Source: CAZNYN01 sp964577295 (GTDB taxonomy: Bacteria > Synergistota > Synergistia > Synergistales > Synergistaceae). From it: 26,539 bases of DNA. Positions 8,916 through 16,480 of this stretch are shown piece after piece. The number at the start of each line of letters is the position of its first letter. Within the stretch, counting starts at the first letter, position 1. Below the pieces are notes generated by a model, which saw only the letters and a list, made by a program, of their open reading frames with translations, ran no database searches and had not been told where the DNA came from. The position numbers and the translations under genes were made by a program. The stretch lies in assembly GCA_964577295.1 (NCBI GenBank), contig CAZNYN010000025.1:1-26539 (forward strand), in the 5' to 3' direction.

Positions 8916-10109
8916 ATGGCTCATATGGATAAATTTATAAGCAAACTAAACGAACTTTCCTTCTCCGAGATGTACAACAACGACTTCTTCCTCACATGGG
9001 AGAAGACGCGCGATGAACTCGACGCCGTATTTACAGTGGCTGATGCTCTTCGCTGCATGCGCGAGAACAACATATCGCCCAAAATATTTGACAGCGGCCT
9101 CGGGATATCCCTCTTCCGCGACAACTCCACAAGAACGCGCTTCAGCTTTGCATCGGCCTGCAACCTTCTCGGACTTGAAGTTCAGGACCTCGACGAAGGC
9201 AAATCACAGGTCGCTCACGGAGAGACAGTTCGCGAAACAGCCAACATGATCTCCTTCATGGCAGATGTAATAGGCATACGCGACGACATGTACATAGGCA
9301 AGGGCAACACCTACATGCACAACGTCGTAGACGCGGTAAGAGAAGGCAACAAGGACGGAATCCTCGAACAGCGGCCGACACTCGTAAACCTCCAGTGCGA
9401 CATAGACCACCCGACTCAGGCAATGGCTGACATGCTCCACATCATCCACGAGTTCGGCGGAGTCGAGAACCTCAAAGGCAAAAAAGTAGCGATGACATGG
9501 GCATACTCACCCTCATACGGCAAGCCCCTCTCCGTTCCCCAGGGTGTAGTCGGACTTATGACACGTTTTGGAATGGACGTCACACTCGCCCACCCCGAAG
9601 GATATGAAATCATGTCCGATGTCGAAGATGTGGCAAGAAAGAACGCCCTCGAAAACGGCGGCTCATTCACAAAGACAAATTCGATGGCGGAAGCCTTCAA
9701 AGGCGCAGATGTCGTATACCCCAAGAGCTGGGCTCCCTTCAAAGCAATGGAAAAACGCACCGACCTCTACGGAGCGGGCGACTTTGACGGAATCAAACAG
9801 CTTGAAAAGGAACTTCTCGCTCAGAACGCGTCACACAAAGATTGGGAATGCACGGAAGAGATGATGTCCCTTACAAACGAAGGCAAAGCTCTCTACCTCC
9901 ACTGCCTGCCCGCAGACATCACGGACGTAAGCTGCAAAGAGGGCGAAGTCGCGGCCTCCGTATTTGACCGCTACAGAGTTCCCCTCTACAAAGAAGCCAG
10001 CTTCAAGCCATACATCATTGCTGCAATGATATTCCTCAGCAAGATTAAAGACCCGCAGCAGACTCTCGCCCTTCTGGAAAACAGAGCTGCCCTGCGCAAA
10101 GCCTTGTAA
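8916..10109 (+). CDS. ygeW: YgeW, knotted carbamoyltransferase-like protein
   Basis: Member of the aspartate/ornithine carbamoyltransferase superfamily, YgeW group, 397 aa. The carbamoyl-phosphate loop STRTR is at 71-75 (within FRDNSTRTRFSF), the HPTQ motif at 165-168 and HCLPAD at 329-334. Family members are trimeric enzymes with a knotted second domain whose natural acceptor is not settled; in a degradative cluster the reaction probably runs towards carbamoyl phosphate, allowing ATP recovery by a carbamate kinase (inference; no carbamate kinase gene lies in this window). GGAGG stands about eight bases before the ATG, and ygeY ends 31 bases upstream. Gene order ygeX-ygeY-ygeW matches E. coli. 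Family assignment is firm, reaction is not. Confidence 0.93.
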   Translation: MAHMDKFISKLNELSFSEMYNNDFFLTWEKTRDELDAVFTVADALRCMRENNISPKIFDSGLGISLFRDNSTRTRFSFASACNLLGLEVQDLDEGKSQVAHGETVRETANMISFMADVIGIRDDMYIGKGNTYMHNVVDAVREGNKDGILEQRPTLVNLQCDIDHPTQAMADMLHIIHEFGGVENLKGKKVAMTWAYSPSYGKPLSVPQGVVGLMTRFGMDVTLAHPEGYEIMSDVEDVARKNALENGGSFTKTNSMAEAFKGADVVYPKSWAPFKAMEKRTDLYGAGDFDGIKQLEKELLAQNASHKDWECTEEMMSLTNEGKALYLHCLPADITDVSCKEGEVAASVFDRYRVPLYKEASFKPYIIAAMIFLSKIKDPQQTLALLENRAALRKAL

Positions 10110-10122
10110 GGTCGGATTACTG

Positions 10123-10154
10123 TGCCCCTGTGCTCGCAGTGCAGGGGCATTTTG
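10123..10154 (+). terminator. Hairpin with short T-run between ygeW and the permease
   Basis: TGCCCCTG (10123-10130) pairs perfectly with CAGGGGCA (10142-10149), extendable by two wobble pairs and one C-G pair around a TCGCA loop, followed by TTTT. It lies in the only gap of any size inside this operon and may act as a partial terminator that lowers permease expression. Confidence 0.5.
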
Positions 10155-10161
10155 AAGGGAC

Positions 10162-11601
10162 GTGACGAAAGTGGCAGAGATAAAAAGTGACAGTACTCTT
10201 TTCCAAATGAACGGTTCAATGCCAAGTTTTAAAGAAGCTTTCCCTCTTGCAATGCAGCACGTTGTAGCAATGGTCGTAGGATGCATTACGCCTGCGATAC
10301 TTATAAGCGCGGTAACAAGACAGACCTCGGATGACACAGTAATACTGATACAGGCCTCTCTCGTTCTTGCCGCTATCGCCTCTATGATTCAAGTTTATCC
10401 CATTTTCGGAAAAATCGGAGCAAAACTGCCCATAATAATGGGAGCGAGCTTCGCCTACGTTCCGGTGCTTATGTCCATCGGAGGTAACTTCGGACTGCCC
10501 GCAATATTCGGAGCACAGATAGCGGGCGGCCTGACAGCGGTAGTCGTCGGGCTCTTTATAAAACAGCTTCGCCCCTTTTTCCCCCCGATAGTATCGGGCA
10601 CAGTCGTATTCACCATAGGACTCTCCCTCTATCCCGTCGCAATACGCTACATGGGCGGCGGAGGCGGAGCGGGAAATCCCAATTTCGGTTCGGCCCTTAA
10701 CTGGGGTGTGGCTATCTTCACTCTTGCAGCCACAACATTCTTCACCCACTACACAAAAGGATTTATGAAACTCGCCTCCGTACTCTTGGGGCTCCTTGCC
10801 GGCTATGCCTTGGCGTGCGTATTCGGAATGGTATCTTTCACGAAAGTTATGGAGACAGGCTGGGTACAGATGCCAAAGCCCTTCTACTTCCCCATCGAAT
10901 TTCACGCCACAGCCGTAATGTCAATGGTCATAATGTTCATAGTCAACTCCGTACAGGCAATAGGCGATATATCCGCAACAACCGTAGGAGCTATGGACAG
11001 AGAACCGACTGACTGCGAACTCTCGGGCGGAATCATCGGAAGCGGCCTTGCAAGCGCTGTCGGAGCCCTAATAGGCGGAATGCCCCTTGCCACATACAGC
11101 CAGAACGTAGGTATATTTGCCATCACAAAAGTTGTCAACAGATACGTAGTGGCTCTTGCAGCGATAGTCATATTCATAGCTGGAGTAATACCCAAATTCT
11201 CCGCTCTTCTCACCACAGTCCCTCAGGCAGTCTTAGGCGGAGCAACACTTACGGTCTTCGCAGCCATAACAATGACGGGAATGAAACTCATAGTCTCGGC
11301 CAAGCTTACTGCCAGAAACAGCGCGGTAGTAGGAATATCTGTAGCACTGGGAGTGGGAATTTCACAGGTTGCCGACGTGCTTGCAGGCCCGGGAATGCCC
11401 CTATGGCTTCACCAGATATTCGGCACCTCATCCGTTATAATCTCAACAATCATAGCAGTGGCTCTTAATGTTATCATTCCGAAAGACAAAGATGACACCC
11501 CCTTAACTCCCCCCGACGAGGAGCTGAAAGAGCTCTATGAAGACAAGGACGAAGTCGAGAACGGACTGGAAGAGTTCAGAAAAGAAGTCGCTAATATATA
11601 A
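10162..11601 (+). CDS. NCS2-family purine (xanthine/urate) permease
   Basis: Inner-membrane nucleobase:cation symporter of the uracil-xanthine permease family (NCS2), about 14 hydrophobic segments, 479 aa with a charged C-terminal tail (about 440-479). Landmarks: QHVVAM in helix 1 (His33), and the signature TYSQNVG at 311-317 with the Gln-Asn pair 314-315. In helix 8 the segment VNSVQAIGD has Gln265 where XanQ-type carriers have a key Glu, and in helix 9 Ser294 stands where an Asp is usual; both changes are unusual and may alter proton coupling or specificity. Position at the end of the urate/xanthine cluster makes purine import the likely job. The start is uncertain: GTG 10162 is almost on top of AAGGGA, while GTG 10171 has a spacing of 10. 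No better start is visible. Confidence 0.85.
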   Translation: MTKVAEIKSDSTLFQMNGSMPSFKEAFPLAMQHVVAMVVGCITPAILISAVTRQTSDDTVILIQASLVLAAIASMIQVYPIFGKIGAKLPIIMGASFAYVPVLMSIGGNFGLPAIFGAQIAGGLTAVVVGLFIKQLRPFFPPIVSGTVVFTIGLSLYPVAIRYMGGGGGAGNPNFGSALNWGVAIFTLAATTFFTHYTKGFMKLASVLLGLLAGYALACVFGMVSFTKVMETGWVQMPKPFYFPIEFHATAVMSMVIMFIVNSVQAIGDISATTVGAMDREPTDCELSGGIIGSGLASAVGALIGGMPLATYSQNVGIFAITKVVNRYVVALAAIVIFIAGVIPKFSALLTTVPQAVLGGATLTVFAAITMTGMKLIVSAKLTARNSAVVGISVALGVGISQVADVLAGPGMPLWLHQIFGTSSVIISTIIAVALNVIIPKDKDDTPLTPPDEELKELYEDKDEVENGLEEFRKEVANI

Positions 11602-11630
11602 TACAGTGCAAAATTTAAACAAGATATTTA

Positions 11631-11664
11631 AAGCTGCCTCCGAATATATCCTCGGAGGCAGCTT
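11631..11664. terminator. Bidirectional terminator between convergent operons
   Basis: A perfect 13-bp stem (11631-11643 with 11652-11664) around an 8-base loop ATATATCC. It stands in the 75-base gap between the rightward permease and the leftward DUF1445 gene and can serve both. Tails are only loosely U-rich (CTTTATTCATT rightward; TAAATATC leftward). Confidence 0.8.
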
Positions 11665-11676
11665 CTTTATTCATTA

Positions 11677-12486
11677 TTAGAATGTGGCGTAGTCCGTGTC
11701 GCGCGGGTCTCCTATAAACATGTAGCCGGGAGCGTGAGTGATGGCAAAAGGCGGTTTGCTCTTCATAAGCACAGCCTGAGGCGTTACGCCGCATGCCCAG
11801 AAGACCGGTGTCTCGCCTTCGCGAATCTCCGGCGCATCGCCGAAGTCGGGCTTAAATACATCCTTAATTCCTATCGCCGCAGGGTCTCCGATGTGAACGG
11901 GAGCTCCGTGTACGGCTGGGAATCTTCCCGTGGCAAGGACAGCCTTAGGAACCTGGGCGTGCTTTACCGGCCTCATACTCACAACCATGGGGCCGCTCAG
12001 ACGTCCCGCTGGTTCGCACTGTATGTTTGTCACATACATGGGAACATTGCGGTTGATGTCGATGTGTCTGATAGGAATGGAGGCCTCTAGAAGCGCGCCC
12101 TCAAAGCTGAAGGAGCATCCAAGTAGAAACGCAACAAGGTCGTCTCTCCAATACTTCTTGACATCGGTCGGTTCATCTATAAGCACACCGTCATTCCACA
12201 CTCTGTACTTGGGAATGTCCGTGCGGACATCAGAGCCGGGAGCTATAAGACGCGCTTCAAACTCACCGGGTTCTGTTATGTCAAGAATCGGGCAGGGCTT
12301 GGGATTTCTCTGAGCGAATACGAGGAAGTCGTATGCCCACTCTTTCGGCAGAACTATCATATTGGCCTGCACATGTGAGAGGCATAGACCTGATGTGGGG
12401 TGTGCCCACTCGGCATCTCTGATAAGAGCGCGCATATCCTTCGGGCTTATGTGGCGGTAAGGTTCGATATCAAACGGCAGTGTCAT
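11677..12486 (-). CDS. DUF1445 putative hydro-lyase (YcsI / D-glutamate-cyclase-like)
   Basis: Cytoplasmic protein of the DUF1445 family (B. subtilis YcsI; the same domain is in mitochondrial D-glutamate cyclase, which turns D-glutamate into 5-oxo-D-proline). 269 aa, full family length. Conserved blocks seen: CPILDITEPGEFEAR (65-79), FLLGCSFSFEGAL (120-132), a block at 147-161 with Cys157, SMRP (170-173), HIGDP (198-202), FWACGVTPQ (229-237) and ITHAPGYMFIGD (249-260). ATG 12486 overlaps the pxpA stop by four bases (ATGA), so the two are translationally coupled. As the last gene of the 5-oxoproline operon it probably connects D-glutamate or 5-oxo-D-proline to the PxpABC reaction; that is inference from family and neighbours. 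The database label 'hydro-lyase' is not an experimental finding for this protein. Confidence 0.88.
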   Translation of the reverse strand: MTLPFDIEPYRHISPKDMRALIRDAEWAHPTSGLCLSHVQANMIVLPKEWAYDFLVFAQRNPKPCPILDITEPGEFEARLIAPGSDVRTDIPKYRVWNDGVLIDEPTDVKKYWRDDLVAFLLGCSFSFEGALLEASIPIRHIDINRNVPMYVTNIQCEPAGRLSGPMVVSMRPVKHAQVPKAVLATGRFPAVHGAPVHIGDPAAIGIKDVFKPDFGDAPEIREGETPVFWACGVTPQAVLMKSKPPFAITHAPGYMFIGDPRDTDYATF

Positions 12487-13259
12487 CCCAGTACAACCTC
12501 CTTAAGATTCTTTATAGCCACACCTGCTTCAACAAGAGCCGCTCTTACTGCTTTGGCCATTGCTACTGCTTCCGGTGTGTCTCCGTGCATACATACAGAG
12601 TGAGGACGGAAATTGATTACCGTTCCGTCAATAGCTTCGACAGTACCTTCGGTCGCCATGCGCACGACGCGCTTCGCAGCCGCTTCGACATCATGGATAA
12701 CTGCTCCGGGCTGTGAACGCGGGACAAGAGCTCCGTCCGGCATATAGGCTCTGTCGGCAAAAGCTTCCGCAGCAAAGGGAACTTTCAGCTCCTTGGCCGC
12801 TTTTTCAAATTCGGAATTTGCAAGTCCCATCAAAATAATAAATCCGGCACCGGCATCCTTTACCGCCGATGCTATAGCCATTGCAAGCTTCGGATCCTTC
12901 GCCGCCTGGTTGTACATTGCTCCGTGCGGCTTAACATGCTGAATTGCCATGCCTTTTGTCTTGCAGAAAAGCTTAAGAGCGCCTATCTGGTATATACAGT
13001 CTGAGTAAACTTCATCGGGAGTGCAGGCCATATTTCTGCGTCCGAAACCGACAAGGTCGGGATATCCCGGGTGTGCTCCTACGGCTATACCCTTATCGCG
13101 GCAAAGTGATACGGTCTTCTTCATTACAAGGGGATCACCAGCGTGGAATCCGCAGGCTACGTTGGCTGATGTTATCGCATCCATTACGGAGGCGTCGTCG
13201 CCCATCTTATAAGCTCCGAAACTCTCGCCTATGTCACTGTTAAGGTCTATCATATACAT
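12483..13259 (-). CDS. pxpA: 5-oxoprolinase subunit A (LamB/YcsF family)
   Basis: Subunit A of the ATP-dependent prokaryotic 5-oxoprolinase PxpABC, which opens 5-oxo-L-proline (pyroglutamate) to L-glutamate. 258 aa. LamB/YcsF signatures are all present: LNSDIGESFG (6-15), NVACGFHAGDP (33-43), GAHPGYPDLVGFGRR (61-75) and HVKPHGAMYN (108-117). The start is ATG 13259, nine bases after GGAGG; an in-frame GTG at 13268 overlaps the ribosome site and is less likely. It lies 31 bases after pxpC and overlaps the DUF1445 gene by four bases. Gene order pxpB-pxpC-pxpA with DUF1445 and an NRAMP-like gene reproduces the content of the B. subtilis ycsFGI-kipIA operon. Confidence 0.94.
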   Translation of the reverse strand: MYMIDLNSDIGESFGAYKMGDDASVMDAITSANVACGFHAGDPLVMKKTVSLCRDKGIAVGAHPGYPDLVGFGRRNMACTPDEVYSDCIYQIGALKLFCKTKGMAIQHVKPHGAMYNQAAKDPKLAMAIASAVKDAGAGFIILMGLANSEFEKAAKELKVPFAAEAFADRAYMPDGALVPRSQPGAVIHDVEAAAKRVVRMATEGTVEAIDGTVINFRPHSVCMHGDTPEAVAMAKAVRAALVEAGVAIKNLKEVVLG

Positions 13260-13290
13260 AATAAACACCCTCCCTCGGAATATAGTATTG

Positions 13291-14349
13291 CTATTTTATC
13301 TCTTCGCACCTTACTTCGTATACCTTACCATTTAACGTTATTTTAAGGTCAGACGAAAGAGCCTTTTGCTCACAAATATTTGCACGGCTTACGTATGACA
13401 TTCTGTACTGATATATTTTTTCAACAATGTCCTTCACTGCGCGAAGTTCACTTATAGCTGACTCCTCCGAAGCCTCGGCAAAGCGTGCTTTCATTCCGGG
13501 CATTCTTTGGACAAGAGCCTGTATGGCGGCGGGAGTAAGCACTCCGACCTTTGTGTAGCCTCCCGTTGTCTGCCTGTCCGCAAGCATCGCTATGGGAAGG
13601 CCGTGTCCCGGTATCTGAACCGTGCCGAGCGGTATTCCGTCTGATACGATATCAGCGCCCGCCTCTTTGTGCTGAACCTTCGGCCCTTCAAAGCGGCATC
13701 CCATTCTGTCAGACTCGCTTGAGAGAGTATATTCCGATTCAAAAAGAGTTTTCAGCCCTTCTTCCGTGAAGAAGTCGGCCTGAAGTCCCACTAAAATTCC
13801 AAGCGGCTTATCGGGATTGTAGTCAGGCTTCATATCGGCGGGAATCGTGAATCCGTCCATTCTTCTCCACAGAGGTGAAGGCTCTCCTGTTTTGAGGGCA
13901 TCTCCCGCTTTAAGGGCGCGTCCCTCATAGCCGCCAATCTTAGCTCTCGTATAAGTCGCGCGGCTTCCCATAACCACGGGCACATCCACGCCGCCGCCAA
14001 AGCATATATAGCCTCTGCAGCCCTTTCCTTTAGGGCCTTTAAAAGATATAACGTCGCCGTCTTTGAGAGCAGTAACAATCCAAGAGCCTATTTCTCTTCC
14101 GTTGACGGAAAAGCCCAGCTCAGCTCCCGCGAATACGGCACAGCCTTCGCCGTGAAGAGAAATTTCGGGCCCCATAAGAGTGACCTCAAGAGCAGCCGCT
14201 CCCTCTTCGTTTCCGACCATAACATTGCCCATGCGAAGAGCGGGAAGATCCATAGCTCCCGCCACGGGAACTCCGCTGGCCTGATATCCCCATCGTCCAA
14301 GATCCTGAACGGAAGTCAGCATTCCCGGCCTAACTATAGAAAGCTCCAT
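13291..14349 (-). CDS. pxpC: 5-oxoprolinase subunit C (KipA / allophanate-hydrolase subunit 2-like)
   Basis: Subunit C of 5-oxoprolinase; often labelled biotin-dependent carboxyltransferase or KipA. 352 aa. The N-terminal SVQDLGRWG (13-21) and GVPVAGAMD (26-34), the central block at 111-150 (YICFGGGVDVP then GSRATYTRAKIGGYEGRAL) and IPGHGLPIAMLADRQTTGG (246-264) are the family's signatures. The ATG follows the pxpB stop by a single base, so pxpB and pxpC are coupled, as expected for subunits that form a complex. The last 20 or so residues (LKITLNGKVYEVRCEEI, 335-351) resemble the first strand of a biotinyl carrier domain, but the stop codon comes before any biotinylation (MKM) motif, so no functional carrier is present. 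Confidence 0.93.
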   Translation of the reverse strand: MELSIVRPGMLTSVQDLGRWGYQASGVPVAGAMDLPALRMGNVMVGNEEGAAALEVTLMGPEISLHGEGCAVFAGAELGFSVNGREIGSWIVTALKDGDVISFKGPKGKGCRGYICFGGGVDVPVVMGSRATYTRAKIGGYEGRALKAGDALKTGEPSPLWRRMDGFTIPADMKPDYNPDKPLGILVGLQADFFTEEGLKTLFESEYTLSSESDRMGCRFEGPKVQHKEAGADIVSDGIPLGTVQIPGHGLPIAMLADRQTTGGYTKVGVLTPAAIQALVQRMPGMKARFAEASEESAISELRAVKDIVEKIYQYRMSYVSRANICEQKALSSDLKITLNGKVYEVRCEEIK

Positions 14350-14350
14350 C

Positions 14351-15088
14351 CTAAGCCACCTCCGTTATCTGAGGAATATAAGTGCCTTCAGCCACCCTTG
14401 CCTCAATTATTTTGTACTCATCTTCAGATACGGGTACAAAACGCACTCCGTAGCCGGAATCAATCAAAGTCGGACAGGAAGCCTCGGGAGTAAAGAGACG
14501 AAGAGGCGTCCTTCCGATGAGCTGCCAGCCGCCGGGGCTGTCGATGGGATATATCCCAGTCTGCTTTCCCGCTATGCCGACGCTGCCGCCTTTGATAACC
14601 GTTCTGGGATTTTGAAGCCTCGGTGTCGCTATAGATTCATCCATGCCGCCCAGATATGCAAATCCCGGGACAAAACCTATCATATAACAGTGGCAGACTA
14701 CAGCCGTATGCCTTTTTATAACTTCTTCGACAGATATGCCCGAATGTTCGGCCACATTATTAATATCGGGGCCGTACTCGCCGCCGTAGCATACCGGTAT
14801 TGATATCACCTTATGGGATGAAGACTGTGCTTCGGAAGAACTTTTTACCGCGTTTAATACTTCGTCTATAATCTGCTTTTTTGACACAGTAAGAGGATTG
14901 AAATAAACTGCCAATGAACGATATGTCGGAAGACATTCCACAATGGGAACTCTTTTTTGATTTTTTAGCCAATGCCTTAAATTCATAACTGCGTCGTTTG
15001 CCTCGCGGCTTATCTCGTCGGCAAATTCGATAACGAGGCACGATTCTCCCGCCTGCAGCAACTTAGGCTCTTTTAAGTACACAGACAT
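14351..15088 (-). CDS. pxpB: 5-oxoprolinase subunit B (KipI / allophanate-hydrolase subunit 1-like)
   Basis: Subunit B of 5-oxoprolinase; the B. subtilis homologue KipI also inhibits the sporulation kinase KinA, but there is no sign of that pathway here. 245 aa, normal length. Signature blocks: GFVPGFAYLGG (138-148) and the segment 156-195 containing GSVGIAGKQTGIYP and SPGGWQLIGRTP. The start is ATG 15088, eight bases after AGGAG; a GTG at 15097 overlaps the ribosome site and is rejected. The gene begins about 20 bases after an intrinsic terminator at 15109-15141 that follows the NRAMP-like gene, leaving no room for a separate promoter, so its expression must depend on read-through. Confidence 0.94.
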   Translation of the reverse strand: MSVYLKEPKLLQAGESCLVIEFADEISREANDAVMNLRHWLKNQKRVPIVECLPTYRSLAVYFNPLTVSKKQIIDEVLNAVKSSSEAQSSSHKVISIPVCYGGEYGPDINNVAEHSGISVEEVIKRHTAVVCHCYMIGFVPGFAYLGGMDESIATPRLQNPRTVIKGGSVGIAGKQTGIYPIDSPGGWQLIGRTPLRLFTPEASCPTLIDSGYGVRFVPVSEDEYKIIEARVAEGTYIPQITEVA

Positions 15089-15108
15089 CCAAACCACTCC
15101 TTTCTGTT

Positions 15109-15141
15109 AAAAAGCGGAGAGAGCTTCAAAAGCTCCCTCCG
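15109..15141 (-). terminator. Intrinsic terminator/attenuator between the NRAMP-like gene and pxpB
   Basis: Read leftward, CGGAGGGAGCTT (15141-15130) pairs with AAGCTCTCTCCG (15126-15115), 12 pairs including one G-U, with a three-base loop, directly followed by CTTTTTAA. This is a textbook Rho-independent shape inside what otherwise looks like one operon. Confidence 0.75.
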
Positions 15142-15154
15142 TCTATACACCCAC

Positions 15155-16360
15155 TTATCCGAACAGCTTCATTATTCCCGTAAGTGATTTAAAGCCCATC
15201 CATGCCGTAAATACAACCATAATCCATCCGAGAACGGTAAGAACTATCGGGTGCTTGTAATCGCTTCCGATTATATCTTTTCTGTAGGCCGCGAGAAGCA
15301 TTACGCCCAAAGATATCGGAAGGATAAGTCCGTTAAGCGAACCTGCAACGATAAGGAGCTTTACGGGGTTTCCCATGGTTGAGAAAATAGCGGTCGATAT
15401 GCAGATAAACCCTATAATCCAGTAGCGCGACGCAGCCTCGACCTTTGCAAAGAGTGTTCTAAGGAAGGATATTGATGTGTAGGAAGCACCTACGACAGAT
15501 GTTACCGCAGCGCACCAAAGAATTACTCCGAAAATGCGATAGCCTATCTGACCTGCTCCGATAAGGAACGCTGATGCCGGCGGGTTCTTGGGATCAAGGG
15601 GAACTCCCGTTACCACAACGCCCAAAATAGCGAGGAAGAGAAGATATCTCATAACTCCTGTGATACCTATTGCCGTTACAGAACCTCTTGAAATCTTATC
15701 GAGATTGTCTTTGCCCGTGATGCCTGCGTCGATGATACGGTGTGCGCCTGCGAATGTGATGTAGCCGCCGACCGTTCCGCCGACCAAGGTAAGAATCGTA
15801 AGCCAGTCAATCTTTGATGGGAGCACTGTCTCTTTGAGTGCAAGAGGAACAGGGGGCTGTGTCTTGATAACCATGAAAAGAACCATGGCTATCATTATCA
15901 TTCCGAGAACCTTTGTGAACATGTCCATTGCTTTGCCCATTTCCTTGTTAAGGAAGAGGGCTATTGAGCAAAGTGCGCTGAATATTGCTGCGGGAACTAG
16001 AGGAACTCCCAGCATTACGTTAAGTCCCATTGCCGCTCCTCCGACGTTGCCTATATTAAAGACAAGTCCGCCCATAGCGACAAGTATGGCCAGGCAATAG
16101 CCCAATCCCGGGAAAACTTCGTTTGCCACGTCCTGAGCGCGCTTTCCGGAAACACCCAGTATGCGCCAGATATTCATCTGGACCACTATGTCGATAAGTA
16201 TGGAAATTACGATAGCGAATGCGAATGCCGCCTGAAGCTTTTCCGTAAAGACTGCCGTCTGAGTAAGGAACCCCGGGCCGATGGCCGATGTAGCCATCAA
16301 GAATGCCGCTCCTATAAGAACACTTGCCGCTGACTGCGTATTTTCTTTCTCCTTCAACAT
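15155..16360 (-). CDS. NRAMP-related membrane transporter (YcsG-like), non-metal motif type
   Basis: Inner-membrane transporter of the NRAMP/APC fold with about 11 hydrophobic helices, 401 aa. In metal-transporting NRAMPs helix 1 carries DPGN and helix 6 carries MPH; here the helix-1 site reads AIGPGF (26-31) and the helix-6 region reads GGTVGGYITFAGAHRI (194-209), so the metal ligands are missing. It groups by context with B. subtilis YcsG, which lies in the pxp operon, and probably imports 5-oxoproline or a related compound rather than a metal ion (inference). GGAGGTGG precedes ATG 16360. It is the first gene behind a sigma-54 promoter at 16402-16421. The common automatic label 'divalent metal cation transporter' should not be trusted here. 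Confidence 0.87.
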   Translation of the reverse strand: MLKEKENTQSAASVLIGAAFLMATSAIGPGFLTQTAVFTEKLQAAFAFAIVISILIDIVVQMNIWRILGVSGKRAQDVANEVFPGLGYCLAILVAMGGLVFNIGNVGGAAMGLNVMLGVPLVPAAIFSALCSIALFLNKEMGKAMDMFTKVLGMIMIAMVLFMVIKTQPPVPLALKETVLPSKIDWLTILTLVGGTVGGYITFAGAHRIIDAGITGKDNLDKISRGSVTAIGITGVMRYLLFLAILGVVVTGVPLDPKNPPASAFLIGAGQIGYRIFGVILWCAAVTSVVGASYTSISFLRTLFAKVEAASRYWIIGFICISTAIFSTMGNPVKLLIVAGSLNGLILPISLGVMLLAAYRKDIIGSDYKHPIVLTVLGWIMVVFTAWMGFKSLTGIMKLFG

Positions 16361-16401
16361 TATGTTCCACCTCCAATAGTAATACTAACTCACTTGTATA
16401 T

Positions 16402-16421
16402 ATGCAAAAAACTTGCCAAAA
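16402..16421 (-). promoter_or_regulatory. Sigma-54 (-24/-12) promoter for the 5-oxoproline operon
   Basis: Minus strand reads TTTGGCAAGTTTTTTGCATA: the GG (16417-16416) and GC (16404-16405) are exactly 10 bases apart, and the match to TGGCACG-N4-TTGCW has one mismatch (A for C in the -24 element). The predicted start is near 16392, about 32 bases before the NRAMP-like ATG with its ribosome site. The genes for sigma-54 and a sigma-54 activator lie immediately upstream. Confidence 0.8.
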
Positions 16422-16480
16422 TTTTTAGGAGTAAAAAAAATTTTTATAACTCGTGAATCCTCACTATCAGCGGGTTTGCA

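Noticed and set aside
11677..16360. Urea amidolyase/allophanate hydrolase reading of the pxpB-pxpC pair
   Set aside because: No biotin carboxylase or amidase gene nearby, and pxpA plus DUF1445 plus the YcsG-like gene fit the 5-oxoprolinase operon.
16378..16406. Possible sigma-70 promoter TTGCAT-N17-TATTAC leftward before the NRAMP-like gene
   Set aside because: Its start would fall almost on the ribosome site, and it shares bases with the much better sigma-54 site.
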